The notes: generated by a model not told the origin, from the sequence alone. Shown: positions 10,531 to 23,372, counted from the first letter of the stretch. The stretch is DNA of 64,000 nt from Coix lacryma-jobi var. lacryma-jobi (GCA_009763385.1 CM019823.1:175597825-175661824); one strand, 5' to 3'. A program made the numbers and translations.

Positions 10531-11186
10531 GAATATTAAGTGCTATCTTTTTTAGTTTTATAAGAATTATTTTGTGTTGTAATAACACAAACCACCTCTC
10601 ATGGACCTGGGCAGCCAGTCGGGCTCGTCAGCGAAATGCAAAGGAATTTTCTATTTACATAGAAGTGAGACACTATAATTTTGTATACTCTATAAACGTG
10701 CATACGTAAATCCTACTTCCATGAGCATCTTCGAAAACTTGTCAGGCTGGCAAAAATCAACGAGATTAATAAAATCACCATAGGTGACTCTTTCTCTATT
10801 GCTCATCGCCGAATATTATCGCTCTTCTTCATGACATCACACTATATATATTATGAACACACTAAAAAGTTCAAATTTGAATATAGATAAGGATATCATT
10901 GTGTGTGAGTATAATCGAATTTGGATTCACATTAGGATATATGCCTTATCGATTAGTTTACTAGGACAAAATAATTATGCGAGTATGGTTTTAGAATACT
11001 AGAATAATGCCCCACGTGTTGCCATAGAAATTGTTGATGATTTGGAATAAAATTAATTATACCAAGGGATAAACAATTATAAATTAATGATAGTAGATGA
11101 CGTGGTATGTTGACTTTAATAACTAAAGTATGTTAGTGGATGATGTGCCTTGACGCGTGGGCATGCTATTGGGAAAAATCTTGTAA
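10531..11186. other. Unassigned AT-rich spacer
   Basis: I see no coding frame, structured RNA or clear repeat end here. Confidence 0.5.
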
Positions 11187-12996
11187 CAATCGGGTATGGT
11201 GGGTACGAGTGTGGGTGTATACTACCCGCTATATCCACCTACCCGCAGGTATGAAACACCTGCAAAAATAACTAAACAGCCTAAGTCATTTTAGCCCATA
11301 TAGCCCATGAAATTTGACCCAAATCCAATTAAACCCTTCTAGTATATATATTGTTGAACCATCCTAAAACCCTAGCCATCACTCCACTCCCTCCTCTGTC
11401 CAGTTCCCAGCTGTCGCACAACATAGGACAGGCATCATGGTCGCGGGCTCACACGTCCTCTCCCCTCACTCGATGCGACCGCGGCTGCATGCCGCATGCG
11501 AATCTTAGGATCCCGTCGCCACGCGCCTCGGAATCAAGGGTCAGAGGCTGGGGGCTCGGCCACTTGGGGTTTGGCTGCGACTCCATCGCACACCCTCCAC
11601 CCTCCGGCAGTCCGACCTTCTCTAGTCCTCTTCTTCCCCTTCAGCGCTCGTCTTGTCGTCGCTGGTAGCCATGGTGGAGATCTCTAGAATAGGACAAGAT
11701 GATTGTCAGTGATGCTCTTCTTCATCCCTAACCATGTAATCCAAGATTGCAGCTCTTCCTCTTCATCTAGCCAGTTTGCGCTGTTTTGACCCCACGCTGT
11801 CCCGAGAGGATACCGTCTTGCGAGCGCCAAATCCGGAGGAGATGACAAAGAATGGCACACCACCTACGTTGCACTGACATTTGCCCGATGACGAACAACG
11901 GCGCACCGCCTGTGCTAACGCCTGCCACGCTCCTCCTGACACCTCCTGTGCGAGCCAGAGCACTAGTCGTTGTTGCTAAGCCAAAGGGCTTCCTTGTTGG
12001 TGTGGCTGGGCCAAGAAAGCAGCGACCAAGAAGCCAACGGCTAAGGGTGGTCAGCCTCCCCTATCTCCAACAAGTCCAGTTGTAGTTGCTCAAAAAATGC
12101 AAAACCAACACTACCTGAAATGCTCCCTTGGGTTAGCAAAGATGATGACTTTCACGTTTCTTGTTGATTTAGGTTGTTTCTCTGGTTATGCTTAGTTCTA
12201 AAAAATTGTTTAGTGCAACTGTGCAAGAAGCAAGATTGTATGTTTTGACTTTTTGAGATATGTCATATGTCTGGTTCCTGAATTGTGATCATTTTCAGTT
12301 ACTTTGTGAAGTTTGATAATAGATAGCTAAGTTATGAGTTGTTTATCGTAATGTAGAAACTTACAATCTGAGGACACATGAAGTGGTTGTGAGATGGTCT
12401 CGTGGTGCCCTTTTGGTCACATGAACAAGTCAAATGATGTAAGAATTGGATGAAGTGCATGTGCTTCCTTTCGATGCCTTATCTCTTAATTGCATTTTGG
12501 AACTTGTAACCTGTGTGTGGTCTCTTTTTAGTTCATGGTGGATGAAACCATGTGAAACTTGTAATATTTTATTGTGGTATATGAACTTGTAATGGACTAC
12601 GTGCTTAGAAGTTAACAATGCTAAGACTGGAAGCATGCACTTGGAGGGCTGGAACTTATCTGTTACATGTTACATGCTATTGCTACTATTATTTTTCAGC
12701 TTGTTGGAATGAGCCAATGAGGCATCTGTCATATTTTCACTAGCTTAACTTTGTCACAACGATGCCATTACACGGATGTTAGTTTGTAAATTGTTGGAAC
12801 ATGAAAACTTGGAATGATTTACTTTTGCATGTGAATTTCTAATATTTTTCATGTAATTCTAGGGTATATTGTCGGGTGTGGGTTATCCGTTGGGTAGAAT
12901 TACCCTTGTGGGTGTGGGTATCGAAGCATTTTCCTACCCGTATGTGGGTACAGGTAATCCAGGACGAGTAAAATTTACACTTGTCGGGTGTGGGTA
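11187..12996. other. Possible older element carrying genic fragments
   Basis: The left edge (CGGGTATGGTGGGTACGAG) and the sequence around the MULE insertion (CGGGTGTGGGTA, continuing at 38025 as CGGGTGGCCACTACCCATCG) form a loose inverted repeat, so this may be one 1.8-kb element that the MULE later split. 11340-12110 is GC-rich and exon-like, followed by T-rich 3'-UTR-like sequence to about 12850. No frame gives a recognisable protein. Confidence 0.3.
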
Positions 12997-13280
12997 CCTA
13001 ATTTTTTGCAATTTAGCCCTTTTTTTTGAACAATATTCACATTTAACCCCCTGGACGGCGTATTCCCGTCTTTAGACCCTGAGGTCGGCGCCATAGGTCA
13101 CGGCGCCGAGGTTACACGGCTCGGCGCCATGACCCATGGCGCCGAGGTCTCTGCCCTCGTGCCGCGCGTGCCGCGCTGGCGCTTACGTGGCGGGACCTCG
13201 GCGCCACAGATCTTGGCGCCGAGCTCGGCGCCACGAGTCACGGCGCCGAGCTCGGCGCCATAGATCTTGGCGCCGAGATC
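12997..13280. repeat. MULE left terminal inverted repeat
   Basis: It pairs with 37731-38015. The distal 75 bases are AT-rich. The proximal 200 bases hold a cluster of palindromic GGCGCC words, mostly as CTCGGCGCCA or TGGCGCCGAG, arranged as short imperfect palindromes. This is a candidate transposase-binding array. Confidence 0.9.
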
Positions 13281-13566
13281 CCTGCAAATAACCCGCCCGA
13301 GCTACCCGAGGGCAAGGCTGCCCTCTCATTTGTTCTGAAACGTTTCGGTTTCTTCCTCTCCCCAACCCGCCCAATCTCTCGAATCGGTCATTTTCACCGT
13401 TAAAACTCGAATTGGATCCATTCATCTTCGGGATTTAGGTATTCTCTTTCCCCTCTCCATTTTTTTCATGCTGATTTCATACATATTTGTTGTACGAACC
13501 AACCCTAGAAATAGTACTGCTTAGTATTTGTAATGATTTTTATACTTTGTATGATATTATTGTAGG

Positions 13567-14257
13567 ATGCCAAGACGTGGTAAAGCTAAGCAGGGGAGGT
13601 ATTACATTATCATCTTTTTACCGTATGTTCGTATTTATAAGTACGAAATCAAAACCCTAATTAGGTTTAATTGCAGTTATCGACGGGTTACTGGGAATGC
13701 CTTTGATCTATTGCCTCTGCCTAGTGGTGTTCCTGTGCCTATGTGCTTTTGCGGTGATCCTTGCAAGGTAGCTGAGTCCGATGAAGATAACACGTACAGG
13801 CAGAGGTATTGGATGTGCTCCAATTTTGCATTTGAGCCTCCACTTCGTGCGCGCCGCATTAACTTGTTGGTGAGGAATTTATATTGCACATAGCGATTAT
13901 TTTGTATTGTTTTAGGTTTTTCATGATCTAACTAATTTGAAACAATTGCAATTATTTCAGACTCCTCCACCGCTACGTGATTTCGAGCATTGGATTGACA
14001 CTGAGATCAAGCCTGAAGACAAGGAGTACCTACAGAATCTACTGCGTTGGGAGGCGGAGGACAAGGAGAGGAGAGAGAAGAAACGCAGAGAGGAGGCTGC
14101 AGAAAAGCAGCACAAGGAGGAGGAGAAAATGAGGCGTGTTGCTGCGTATAGGGAGGAGAGGGAGAGGAAGCTTGAGCGTGCGCGCCGAGCGAAAGAAGCG
14201 ATGGAGGAAAATCTCGATGCTCAGAGGAAGGGAAAGTGGCCTCGTTGCACTCAGTAG
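13567..14257 (+). CDS. MULE-borne GRF-like zinc-finger and coiled-coil protein (173 aa)
   Basis: Exons join as 13567-13598, 13677-13869 and 13961-14257, using GTATTA/TTGCAG and GTGAGG/TTTCAG junctions; all frames agree. The product starts MPRRGKAKQG. Residues ~30-85 hold a GRF-like finger: CFCGDPC, then RYWMCSNF, then FEHWID after the second junction. GRF fingers in other proteins bind single-stranded DNA. The C-terminal ~85 residues are a highly charged Lys/Glu/Arg coiled coil. The gene faces away from the transposase, just inside the left TIR, which may act as its promoter. A role in transposition is inferred from position only. Confidence 0.7.
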
Positions 14258-14699
14258 TTCTGCAACATGATTTGCTAGTTCTATGTTTGATTTCAAAATA
14301 ATGTTGTTTAGTATTGGACTTCGTATTGTCGATACTCTGTTCTTTAGTTTGTACGCATGCACTGTTGTTCTCGTTGTGTTGGTTGATGTGACCTAGTCTT
14401 GTTGGTTTGATTAAAGCTAGTCATAAATTATTTGTCAGTTTGATCTTGTTTACTTAGTGCAAATGAAACATACCACCGTAGTTTGATTAGATAAATCAAC
14501 ATGCACAACACATGATATGGCATGATAGAACATGTACCAAACTTGGTCACAGAGGTCCTAGACTAAACCTAACATGCCTTAGGTAATTTAAACAAACAAC
14601 AAGCACAAGCAAAGACATGCGAGAACATGTACCAAACAAGGGTACATAGTTCTTTCGACTAACCCTAACATCGATGCGGTGGTGGTGATAAGGTGCCAC

Positions 14700-15410
14700 C
14701 TAGTAGTGTGGCCACATAGCAAATTGTGTTGCTCCTTCTCCAAAGTATCCTCCCATTGTTGGTGGTGGTGGTGGTGGTGGCGGTGGCGACGATGGCGGCG
14801 TCTGAGGCCCCTTGTTCCTGTGATTAGGGCAGGTGCAGTATGGATCATTGCATACTGCTCCTTGTGCACCCGCACTATTGTTATTGTCATCCTCGTCATC
14901 GTGCTTGTAACCGCTACTGACCTCCCTTTCTAGATCGAAGATACGGTCTTGCAAGTAGTAGATGTAGTCCGAATAGGGATAAATAGGTCGAGGATCGACC
15001 CACCTAACAAACCCACAGTTCTCTTTCATCTCGGAAGTCTGCAATTATTTTATAATATTAGTTACAGTATAGATCATGACAGTATTGGACAAAGAAATAG
15101 TTACATCATTTACCCATGCATATGGACATTTGAAGAAACGACGACCTCCATCTATACCTTCGGTGAACATTTGCACTAAACAATCCTCACCATGCATGCA
15201 TTTTGGCCACGCCTCCTTGCGGTCATCGTATAGTCTCAGTGGTGCTTCTTTAGTGAAGTCACTCTTGCTCTCAACTGGAAATCTATCATATGGTGGCTCA
15301 TCAAAGAAATCAGGACCCAGACTTCCCTCCCACACTATGGGTGCTCCCTTCGCCACGCTCTTTCCTTTCCCACTACCAAACCCCCTTCCTCTTGACGACC
15401 CACCAGACAT
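14700..15410 (-). CDS. MULE-borne GRF zinc-finger protein (211 aa)
   Basis: Exon 1 is 15410-15114 and exon 2 is 15038-14700, with junctions TGG/GTAAAT and ATTGCAG/ACT and phase 0. The ATG at 15410 is preferred because the product then begins with a Gly/Ser/Arg/Lys-rich tail (MSGGSSRGRGFGSGKGKS). A GRF finger spans the splice: WPKCMHGEDC, RRFFKCPYAW, then ENCGFVRWVDP. After it come a short helix, an acidic Asp/Asn run, a CNDPYCTCPNH motif that could bind a second metal, and a Pro-rich tail coded by a GGT repeat. It converges on the plus-strand GRF gene. Confidence 0.7.
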
Positions 15411-16001
15411 TTGAACTACAACACAAAACAAGCTCTGAGTTCTGTGGTGAGTAGCAAGCCTTGCAACACTCCTTTTATAGGCGGCTCGAAGTGTAGTAGC
15501 CGTTGAATAGCGAAATTATTGCTCCTGCAAAGACTAGTACGTATCACTGTAAAGCTATGGACTGAAAAGCCTAGCAGGTAACACTGTAAAGCCTAGTGAT
15601 TGAAAAGTCTAGATTCGAGTACTGAAAAGTCTAGATTCGAGTACTGAAAAGGCTAGATGCTATAGGTGTACTGCAAAATTTAGTAAAAATAGAAAATTTC
15701 AGCAGAGTTTCCTTTGTTTTTTATCAAATAATTCCACAATAAACAGATCAATATATATCTCCAATACAACATGTACATACACACAAATATATATCATAAT
15801 TATCTCAACCACTCATGTCTGGCATACGAAAGAGGCCATAATATACATATAATCCATAATAGTCCATAACAAAAGTCCATAGTGTCCATAATAGTGAGTA
15901 CAGTCCGTAAGAAAAGTCCATAGTCCATAATACATACAAGTCCATCATAGGTCACAACTCACAAGTGCTCGATAACATAACAAATCCAACAGAGGTAACC
16001 C
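15411..16001. other. Intergenic MULE sequence, 3' flank of PMD gene
   Basis: 15415-15510 resembles a promoter for the GRF gene. 15540-15680 has repeated GAAAAGTCTAGATTCGAGTA-like words. 15830-15950 has repeated AGTCCATA words in what would be the PMD 3' UTR. No further gene is seen. Confidence 0.5.
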
Positions 16002-18140
16002 TCACTGCCTCCTAGCCTTACTCTTGCCCTTACCAAGGGCGTCGGTGCCTGGAGTGTAAGGGTCAGGCCTCCGACGCTGTCTACGCGGTGGAGGCTGTGA
16101 AGGTTGTGTCTCGGGAGCGCCCTCCAACTGAGACTGTCCCATCTCCTCGGCCTCGGTCTCCTCCTCGTCCTCGTCACGACCTCTGGTAGCGCGAGACGAG
16201 CTCTGGCCTCCAGAAGCTGTACCTCCGTGTGAGGAGCCGAGGCCTGCAGTGCCCTCGGAAAGACGTCTGTGTGGTACACGTACGTCCAACCTCGTCTGTG
16301 CCCTGCAACCACAACGAGCAGCGGCACGCCGGCACCGATCTGCAAGCCTCTGTAGTACACAATTGTTTTGTTAGATGACTAGGTGGTATCTAGTTATAAT
16401 TTTGTATTATGAGTGTGGTGTGTTGAATGACTTACTCGTAGGAAGCTGTCCAGCGTGGTCTCGTCGACTCTCCTCGGGAAACGCTCCAGGTCCATCACCG
16501 TCGTCCTCAACGAGTGCCCCTGCAAACATAGTGGACAAGTGGTTATACACTAAATGTAAAACAGTTAACATAGCTTACAAGTGGTTACTCAGACGTTAAT
16601 TTACCACTCTATCCAAGATAGGTGCTGCCTCAACCACCGTGCCTGACCGCGTGGAGAGGTCGTAGCAAGTGTCCTCGTCCTCTGAGGACTCCAGGTCGGC
16701 ATAGTCAGCCTGCGTCCACTGGCCCTTCAGCTTCAGCCGTGTCGCACCGGCCAACCAAGCTAGGTACCCTCTGAAGTTGTAGCTCGTGTGTGGCTCGGCG
16801 TTCTCGTAGAGGTTGTCGTGGAGGTTGCCAAAAGTCTCGACGTGGTCTCGGTGTAGCGTCTCGAAGTCGGTGATCTTCTTCTGCTTCTGGCGGTCAATCC
16901 TGAAATGGACATAGCGTAACGATTAAGTGGCATTGTAGGAATATGACAAAAGATGCAATATGACAAAAGATTCAAACGATTAAGTGGCGGTTAATCCTTA
17001 CTTGTGCAACTCGACAGAGGTCGAGAACGGCGGCACAGGCCACTCCTGCCTCAAGCCGAACTGACGTGCAACCCGCTGTGGAAGGTGGTACTCAACGGCG
17101 TAGAAGCAAATCAGTGGGCACACCATCAGGTAGAGGTCGGTGTCGTGGTTGCACATGTTGCTGACCTGCCACTCCAACGCTGTCTCGTCGTAAGGCTGCC
17201 AAGTGACCTGCACATTTATTCAGTTACCTACTGTGTGACACATTTAATGAAATAACTAAAATAAAAGTACAAACAAGGTTACTAACCATCGACGGTGCAA
17301 GCGTGTCTAGCTCGTTGGAGTACTCCACGTAGGCGCGTGCCGCCCTGGCAAAGGGAACCCTCACCTGGTCCCAAAGGTAGGCGAAGGTGGGTCGGTGTCG
17401 AGGGTTGGCCACCGCGAACCAAGGACGAGAAGGAAGAACCTCTGGGCGGCCAACCGGTAGACGAGTCCACATCCACAGCTGCAAAAGGTAGACGCAACCG
17501 CCGATCGACGAGTGAGCTGAACTGCGTCGACAGGCCTCACAGAGGTGGCGATACAAGAACGCCAAGACTCCGGAAGCCCAGCTGTACGTCCCGGCGGTGT
17601 CCCAGTCGGTGAGGCACGGGAGGTACATCCACGACGCGCTGTCTCCAGTCGCGTCGGGAAAGAGAACACAGCCGAAGAGGTGGAGAACCCAGGCCCGGCA
17701 GTAGAAGGCAACTGTCTGCGCGTCTGCTACCTCCGGACAGTCGCCAAACTGCTGCCTGAGCCAGCTGAGGGGTACCCCTGAGGTGCGGGAACCAGGTGCC
17801 TCCGGAGGTAGCTCCCTGCCAAGGAAGGCCTGCACTCTCGCCCTCCAACCCTCAGGACTGCACCGGCCGGTGACTGGCCGCCCACTAACTCGTAGCCCGA
17901 GCAGCTTCTGGCTGTCCTCAAGCGTCACAGTCAGCTCACCACAAGGCAGGTGAAAACTGTGCGTCTCTGGCCGCCACCTGCACAAATAAAAACATAAGTG
18001 ACTTCCTAACACTACTACACAAATTAGTTTGTTCAGTTGAACACTCGATTGTAATATTACCTGTCAAGGAGAGCAGTCATCGCCGCGGGGTTGATCGGTA
18101 CCAACTCACGACGAACCTGGAACGATACGACGTCCAGGCC
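16002..18140 (-). pseudogene. Plant mobile domain (PMD) gene, 3' part, cut by Gypsy element
   Basis: The rest of exon 2 lies at 18140-18061, then exons 17977-17287, 17207-17002, 16899-16605, 16519-16436 and 16349-16002. Every junction has GT/AG and the phases agree; together with 33710-33950 the model would give about 620 residues. It belongs to the aminotransferase-like PMD family, known from transposons and from host proteins such as MAIL1. Visible family features are RPETHSFHLPCGELTVTLED, LLGLRVSGRPVTG, RAWVLHLFGCVLFPD and W-rich segments. The tail is basic and acidic with a GKGKSKARRQ end, possibly nuclear. The only lesion I see is the insertion at 18141, so the gene was intact when hit. 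Confidence 0.85.
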
Positions 18141-21100
18141 TGTGACACCCTAGTGTCAAGCACTGCATTAGGAACTTCATTAGCTACTAAAGAAGCATAA
18201 GCAATGCATTGCATCATTTCATGTGCATAAGAGTGCTTTTGTCTTTTGTTTATTTATTTGGATTTGGATTTCTATTTGACTTGATGATTTAATTGGATCT
18301 CTGTTTTGGCTTTATTTATGAGGAGGTTTTAAAAATGGTTTTCAGAAAAAGTGTCCTATATGAAAGTTGTAGAGAAAATTATTTTGAGCAACTTTTATTT
18401 TTGGGTCAAACCCTAGTTTGAAGTTTTTAAAACTGTTTTGAGTGGTCAAAGTTTGAAAAGAAGTTGGAAAAAGAAAAAGGAAAACGATTTCTCCCGGCGC
18501 CCCACCTTTTGGCCCATCTGGCCTTTCGGCCCAACCTCGCGCGCGCTGGTCCGCTTCCGCCTCGCCGCGCGCGACATCGCCGCTGACACGCCCGCGCCGT
18601 ACGCCGGCCGCAACCGCCACGTGGCCGTCGCATGCTGCCGAGGATCCTCGCCGGCCACTCCTCGCTCGATCCTCTCTCACCCGAGCACGCAAGCTATCTT
18701 CCCCGGCCACTCTCCGCTCGCCTCGCCTGCCGCACCCGCTCGCCGTGCACGGCATCACCGCGCTGCCTCGCCGACCGCGCTGCCGTGGCCCCGCCACGAC
18801 CACCGGTCAAGCCGATCAAAACCCCGAGCACCCCTTCACTCCCTCACACTCCCGCACACACTCTCCCACTCTCGCTCGCACTCTCCTCCCCTCGCCACCA
18901 AGCCAGAGCAAGCGCTCGGCTCGCTCTCGCCGCGACCTCCACCGCAACCTCCCCTCTCCGTTCCCAATCCCACCGAGAACCACCGTCCGATTACTTCTGC
19001 ACCAAGCTCCGCCTACGCCGTGCACACGCCGTGCGCACGTCGTCATCACCGACCGAGCCCCGACGCCGCCGGAGGACGTAGCGCCTCTTTCGGTCCGCCA
19101 GTCGCCACCGCCGAGCCGCAACGCCGTTCTTCCTCAACCCGAGCTCCACCGTCTCCCTCCTTCACCGTCAAGCTTCACCGAGTCAAGGCAAGGTGAGAAC
19201 ACCGTCTAGCCTCAACGCTACCGCTCTCTCCCACATCTTCTTCCCCGGCCGAACGCCATAGCCGTCCGCCGCGGACCTCGCTCGTGGCCAAGCTCCTCTG
19301 GAGCCAATCAAGCCAAACCAACCCCGTAGCGGTGCTCCTTAGGGTTCACACGAGCTTTTGCCTCCCCTAATTTCTCCGGCGACCGCCGGACACGGCCAAG
19401 CCGAGCCTCACCGACGCCACCGTCCGCCGTAGCTCGTCGCCGGCATGCTCCGGCCATGCGCTGGCCAAACCATCACCACCACCGGATGCGCCTCGTCGAG
19501 ACGAATCTATCTAGCCTAGCCTCGCCGCCGGAAACCTCACCGCCGGCGAGCAGCCGCCGGTCAAACCTCTCCCCTGTTTTCCTCTCTCTGACGGGTGGGT
19601 CCCGTTGACCCACGGACCCCGCGCGTCAGCCTCTGTTCGGTCCATGGACCGCATCCACCCGAACCTTCGCCGAGCCCTCGAGCCAGGCCTCGGACAGACT
19701 TCCGTCTCGCCCGAGCCCTCGAGCCAGGCCTCGGACAGACTTCCGTCTCGACCAAGCCCTCGAGCCAGGCCTCGGACGGGCGAACGTTTTTCCGTCTCGA
19801 CCAAGCCCTCGAGCCAGGCCTCGACGGGCGAGTGTTTTTCCGTCTCGCCCGAGCCCTCGAGCCAGGCCTCGACCGAGCCCTCGAGCCAGGCCTCGGACGG
19901 GCGAGTGTTTTTCCGTCTCGCCCGAGCCCTCGAGCCAGGCCTCGACCAAGCCCTCGAGCCAGCCCTCGGACGGGCCTCGACCTTGAGCGAACCCCCGGGC
20001 GCTGTCTCGACCGAGCCGGGCCTCGAGCGAACACACACGCCTACCGCCGTGCGCTCGAGCCAGGATTGGGTCGAGTCGGACCAGGTTCCCGCAAGCCAAG
20101 CCGGGAGATTTCAAATGTTTTTCTTTTAGGGTTTTATTTTCCAGAGATGCTTGTTATTTTTGTGCAGCATGATTTATTAGTCCAATTGGAGTACTTTTAG
20201 TTTTGTTGGCTTGTTTATGAGTAGATCTACCATGGTAGAATATGAAAGTATTTTTGGTAGGAGTTTATTTTACTGTTTTCATTTATTTCAGTTTATATGC
20301 TTTTGTTTAGATAAATGGTTATATATGTTTTCTGGTTGAGATAATTCCTGGAAAATTTTGTGTAAGTGTTTTATACTGTCTTACACCTGTGAAAAATATA
20401 TTATGCACTGTTTATGTGGAAAAAGTTTCTTTTATGCTTAAAAGTCCTTTTTGGCTGATTTCTTAGAATAAATGTTAAGGTGTTTTATATGTCAAAATAA
20501 AATATGGGAAATTTTGTGCAGTCTCTGTATGCCATGAAGAGTCTAAGAAAAATATAAACCTGATCTGTTTTATGGAAAAAGTTGTAGTTACTTCACAACG
20601 GTGTTTGTCTGTGTTTATCTTTGGAAATTGATGTAAGAAATAATATAATGTTTCTGTTCATGGAACTTTCTGGATAAGCATAAAATTTGAAGTAGAATCT
20701 GGGAAAAATATGAAATAGAGTTGTGCGCCCTTTTACAGTAGGGTTGTAGTTCAAAGTACCTTTTGGGGCAGTTTGCTTGCCATTTTTATATCTGCAGTTC
20801 TGAATTTTATTTTTTTGGCTGAAATTTGTTCAGTGGAGTCCAGCACCTGTTGTTTGCCTTCTGGAATTTTCGTGGATTTTTCTGATTCCAGAAAAGTGCA
20901 CTTGCAGTTCAAACCTAAGTTCTTTTGAATTATTTATTAATCATCCCATACAATAGGATCGACCCCGCCGGAGCCCCACCAAGAGCAGGAGCTAAACGCC
21001 GAGCCGGAGATCCAGGAGCTGCAGCAGCCAGAGGAAGTCGACCCCGTCCACGACACTAACTTGCCCGAGTGCCCCTCCCACGAGGCCTCGGTCTTCACCC

Positions 21101-22638
21101 AAGGCAAGCCCCGGAGCATTCTAAGTCTCCCAGTATTTACAATTAAAATCACTTGAGTCCTTTTATATTGTGATGCATTAGGTTTAGGAGTTGAAATGAA
21201 TCCTACTTGCTGCATTACCATTCCTTGGTTATTGATGAATATCTACCTTGTTATCCTGTTATTTAATTACAATGTAGAATTGCTTAGCCTGCTTAATAAA
21301 AGTGGTAGTTAAGGATGTTTCCGTAATACCCGGATGGGTATTTGCCGGATCACGGTTGGCTATATTTGCTATCGTGGAAAAGAACCTGAGTAGTAATGAA
21401 ATACGGTCAACGGGATGGCAGGGCTCAAGTTCGGAAACTTGGGGCAGTCCATCCGTTGGATCGTGTAGGTTTGTATCGATGTTGGCCCTCGTTCATTTTT
21501 GAACGCGCCCTTTTACTTAGGGATATGTCGGTGCTGTAATCATCGACCCCAAAGCCGGTTAGAAGCTGTTCGGGCCGGTTTCAACCCGTGTCGTGCCCTC
21601 TAGTACGGAAGTTGCGATCTGCCGCGTGAGGCCATCGCCAGACTCTGATTGGGCGGTCCGTGCTTGAACCGCGACGATTACCACCACGAACAAGCGTCGA
21701 GCGGTTGCCCAATGCATGGACCCGACGGGGAAAGTGTGGGCTGGTATTAAAGGTCTTTCACCAGCTGGTTTAGAATTCGATTCGAGTCGCCGTCTCCCCC
21801 GGTTAGTGGGAAACTATGGCGAGCTTCACCACGATACAACTCCACGTGATATCTAAAGGTTCAACTAAAATGTGGACAAGTCAACTGGATATGGTCATAT
21901 TATTGATTGATAGATTCAAGTGAGTGCTTTAGTACAGGTGAAAAACCTAGAGCTAAGGAATAGGTCTAAAAATGACAGCTCATCTTTACATTGAGTAATC
22001 GCCTATCGGAAATTGTGCTTTTCGCAACTAAAAGATCCCAGCTCTACCTCAAAAGCCTTGCATGTCCTTGGTGTCCTTATTTTCAGTTGGACGGGTAAGT
22101 CTAGCTGAGTACATTTCCGTACTCAGGGTTTATCCCGTTTGTTGCAGATGGCCAGGTCTACTTTGGCTATTGTAAGCACTGCCTCTACCCCGTGGAAGGT
22201 GATGAGGAGTAGGCCCAGGGCAGGGTCTTCCAGAAGCTTTTCCCTTTTCTTTTGCTGGACTGAGAATACTAGTGGCACATTATCTTAAAAAGGGAAGAGT
22301 GAGTTGTGTGAGTTGGTTTATCAAACAATGTTTTATTTGGACCACATGTGTAGTGGTCGTGCTTTAAACTATTTCAGCTTCCGCACTTTCAAACTCGGTA
22401 TTGTAATAACTCCGTTTAAAATTCGCACTCTGATATTTTAAATTCGGTTTCGTTTTCGCTATGATGTATCTTTACGAATGTGATCCTTGAACAATGCGAT
22501 CCTGTATGATGTATGGTGTTAGAAATCCTTCGTGATTTCCGGACTACCGGGGTTATATGGGTTCAAGTATCAGTCGAAGTCAGACGAATTTGGCTAAGAT
22601 AATACTTGAGCTCTTATAATCAGGGCGGTTCCGCCACA
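18141..22638 (+). repeat. Gypsy 5' LTR (4,498 bp)
   Basis: The partner is 29187-33709. The first 340 bases are AT-rich. 18480-20110 is GC-rich and gene-like, with a Pro/Arg/Ser-rich open frame at 18438-19196 that also stays open in the other LTR. The remainder is AT-rich with a second unusual block at 21300-21850. I do not call the open frame a gene. Confidence 0.95.
19663..20000. repeat. Minisatellite in 5' LTR
   Basis: CCCTCGAGCCAGGCCTCG recurs about ten times, separated by GAC/ACC and by TTTTTCCGTCTCG-type spacers. The counterpart in the 3' LTR (30748-31055) differs slightly in spacer order. Confidence 0.9.
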
Positions 22639-22641
22639 GCT

Positions 22642-22657
22642 TGGTATCGGAGCATGG
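22642..22657 (+). promoter_or_regulatory. Primer binding site (initiator Met-tRNA)
   Basis: TGGTATCGGAGCATGG begins three bases after the 5' LTR. It matches the usual plant retrotransposon primer site with one G for A difference. Confidence 0.9.
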
Positions 22658-23235
22658 TTCAAGTGATTACCTCCGTAAAGAGCTATTTTCGAACTAAAAT
22701 GGGTATTTCAAAACTACTTTCAAAACTATTTTCGATTACTAAGTGTGCCCAGTCTCGTCCTTAAGCCCTATACTAGGATTCAGGTGGCTTAACTGCTAAC
22801 AGGGTTCAGGGTTTTGCTTCATGCTGGATCTTTATTTGCTGGTCCATTCTCGGGAAAAGAGAATGCGTCGATCGCGAAAACATGCATAAAATGATTTTGT
22901 GAGATATGAGAGCATGACCGTCCAACCGTCGGTCTAGGTGAGAGTTCTTATACCAAGTATGTGCGAGCTCCACGCAGACACATACGAGGGTATCAGTGTT
23001 TTCAAGGGTGATTTCTATGTTGGTGCATGGTGTTTAGTGTTGGCTTCTATGTATTTTGCACATATTGGCCAATACTCAATTGTTTTATCATTGGGAATTT
23101 CTTTGGGCTGAAATGAATCTTATGCAGGTACACTAACTATGCGAACGAGTAGAACGTGTAGATAACGCATGAGAGATCGTTCTTGCCACCGACTAGAACG
23201 TTAGGACTTACGAGTCATGATTAGTGAGTGAGAAC
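22658..23235 (+). other. Gypsy leader
   Basis: Non-coding leader between primer site and the first ORF. It ends at a strong splice donor (next entry). No structure is recognised. Confidence 0.6.
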
Positions 23236-23372
23236 GTAAGTACGAGCATGCATCATGTTTAATTTCTTGCATTTACATTACCTCCCCTTAAATTAAAAGT
23301 TGTCTCTTTTCTATAAAATTTGCCAACTTAATATCCGTCTCACGAGAGTTCGAAACCCCTTTGTTTCTACAG
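23236..23372 (+). promoter_or_regulatory. Candidate 137-bp intron placing the first ORF's ATG at an exon start
   Basis: The donor is GAAC/GTAAGTACG at 23236; the acceptor CCCCTTTGTTTCTACAG ends at 23372, directly before ATG at 23373. Both ends are close to plant consensus. Gag also starts two bases after an AG in ATATGCAG (24717-24722). Splicing could thus select which ORF is first on the RNA. This is inference from sequence only. Confidence 0.45.

Noticed and set aside
18438..19196. 252-codon ORF in the Gypsy LTR (and copy at 29483-30280)
   Set aside because: Pro/Ser/Arg-rich, GC-driven and open in several frames at once; no domain.
19660..20000. CRISPR-like array
   Set aside because: Repeats are degenerate, spacers are not unique, and the genome is a plant.
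19511..20200. Overlapping repetitive ORFs on both strands
   Set aside because: They are translations of the CTCGAG minisatellite.
23361..23372. Upstream TTG-started extension (MFLQ) of the H3-like ORF
   Set aside because: It is a non-ATG start and its bases form the splice acceptor; the ATG at 23373 is the natural start.
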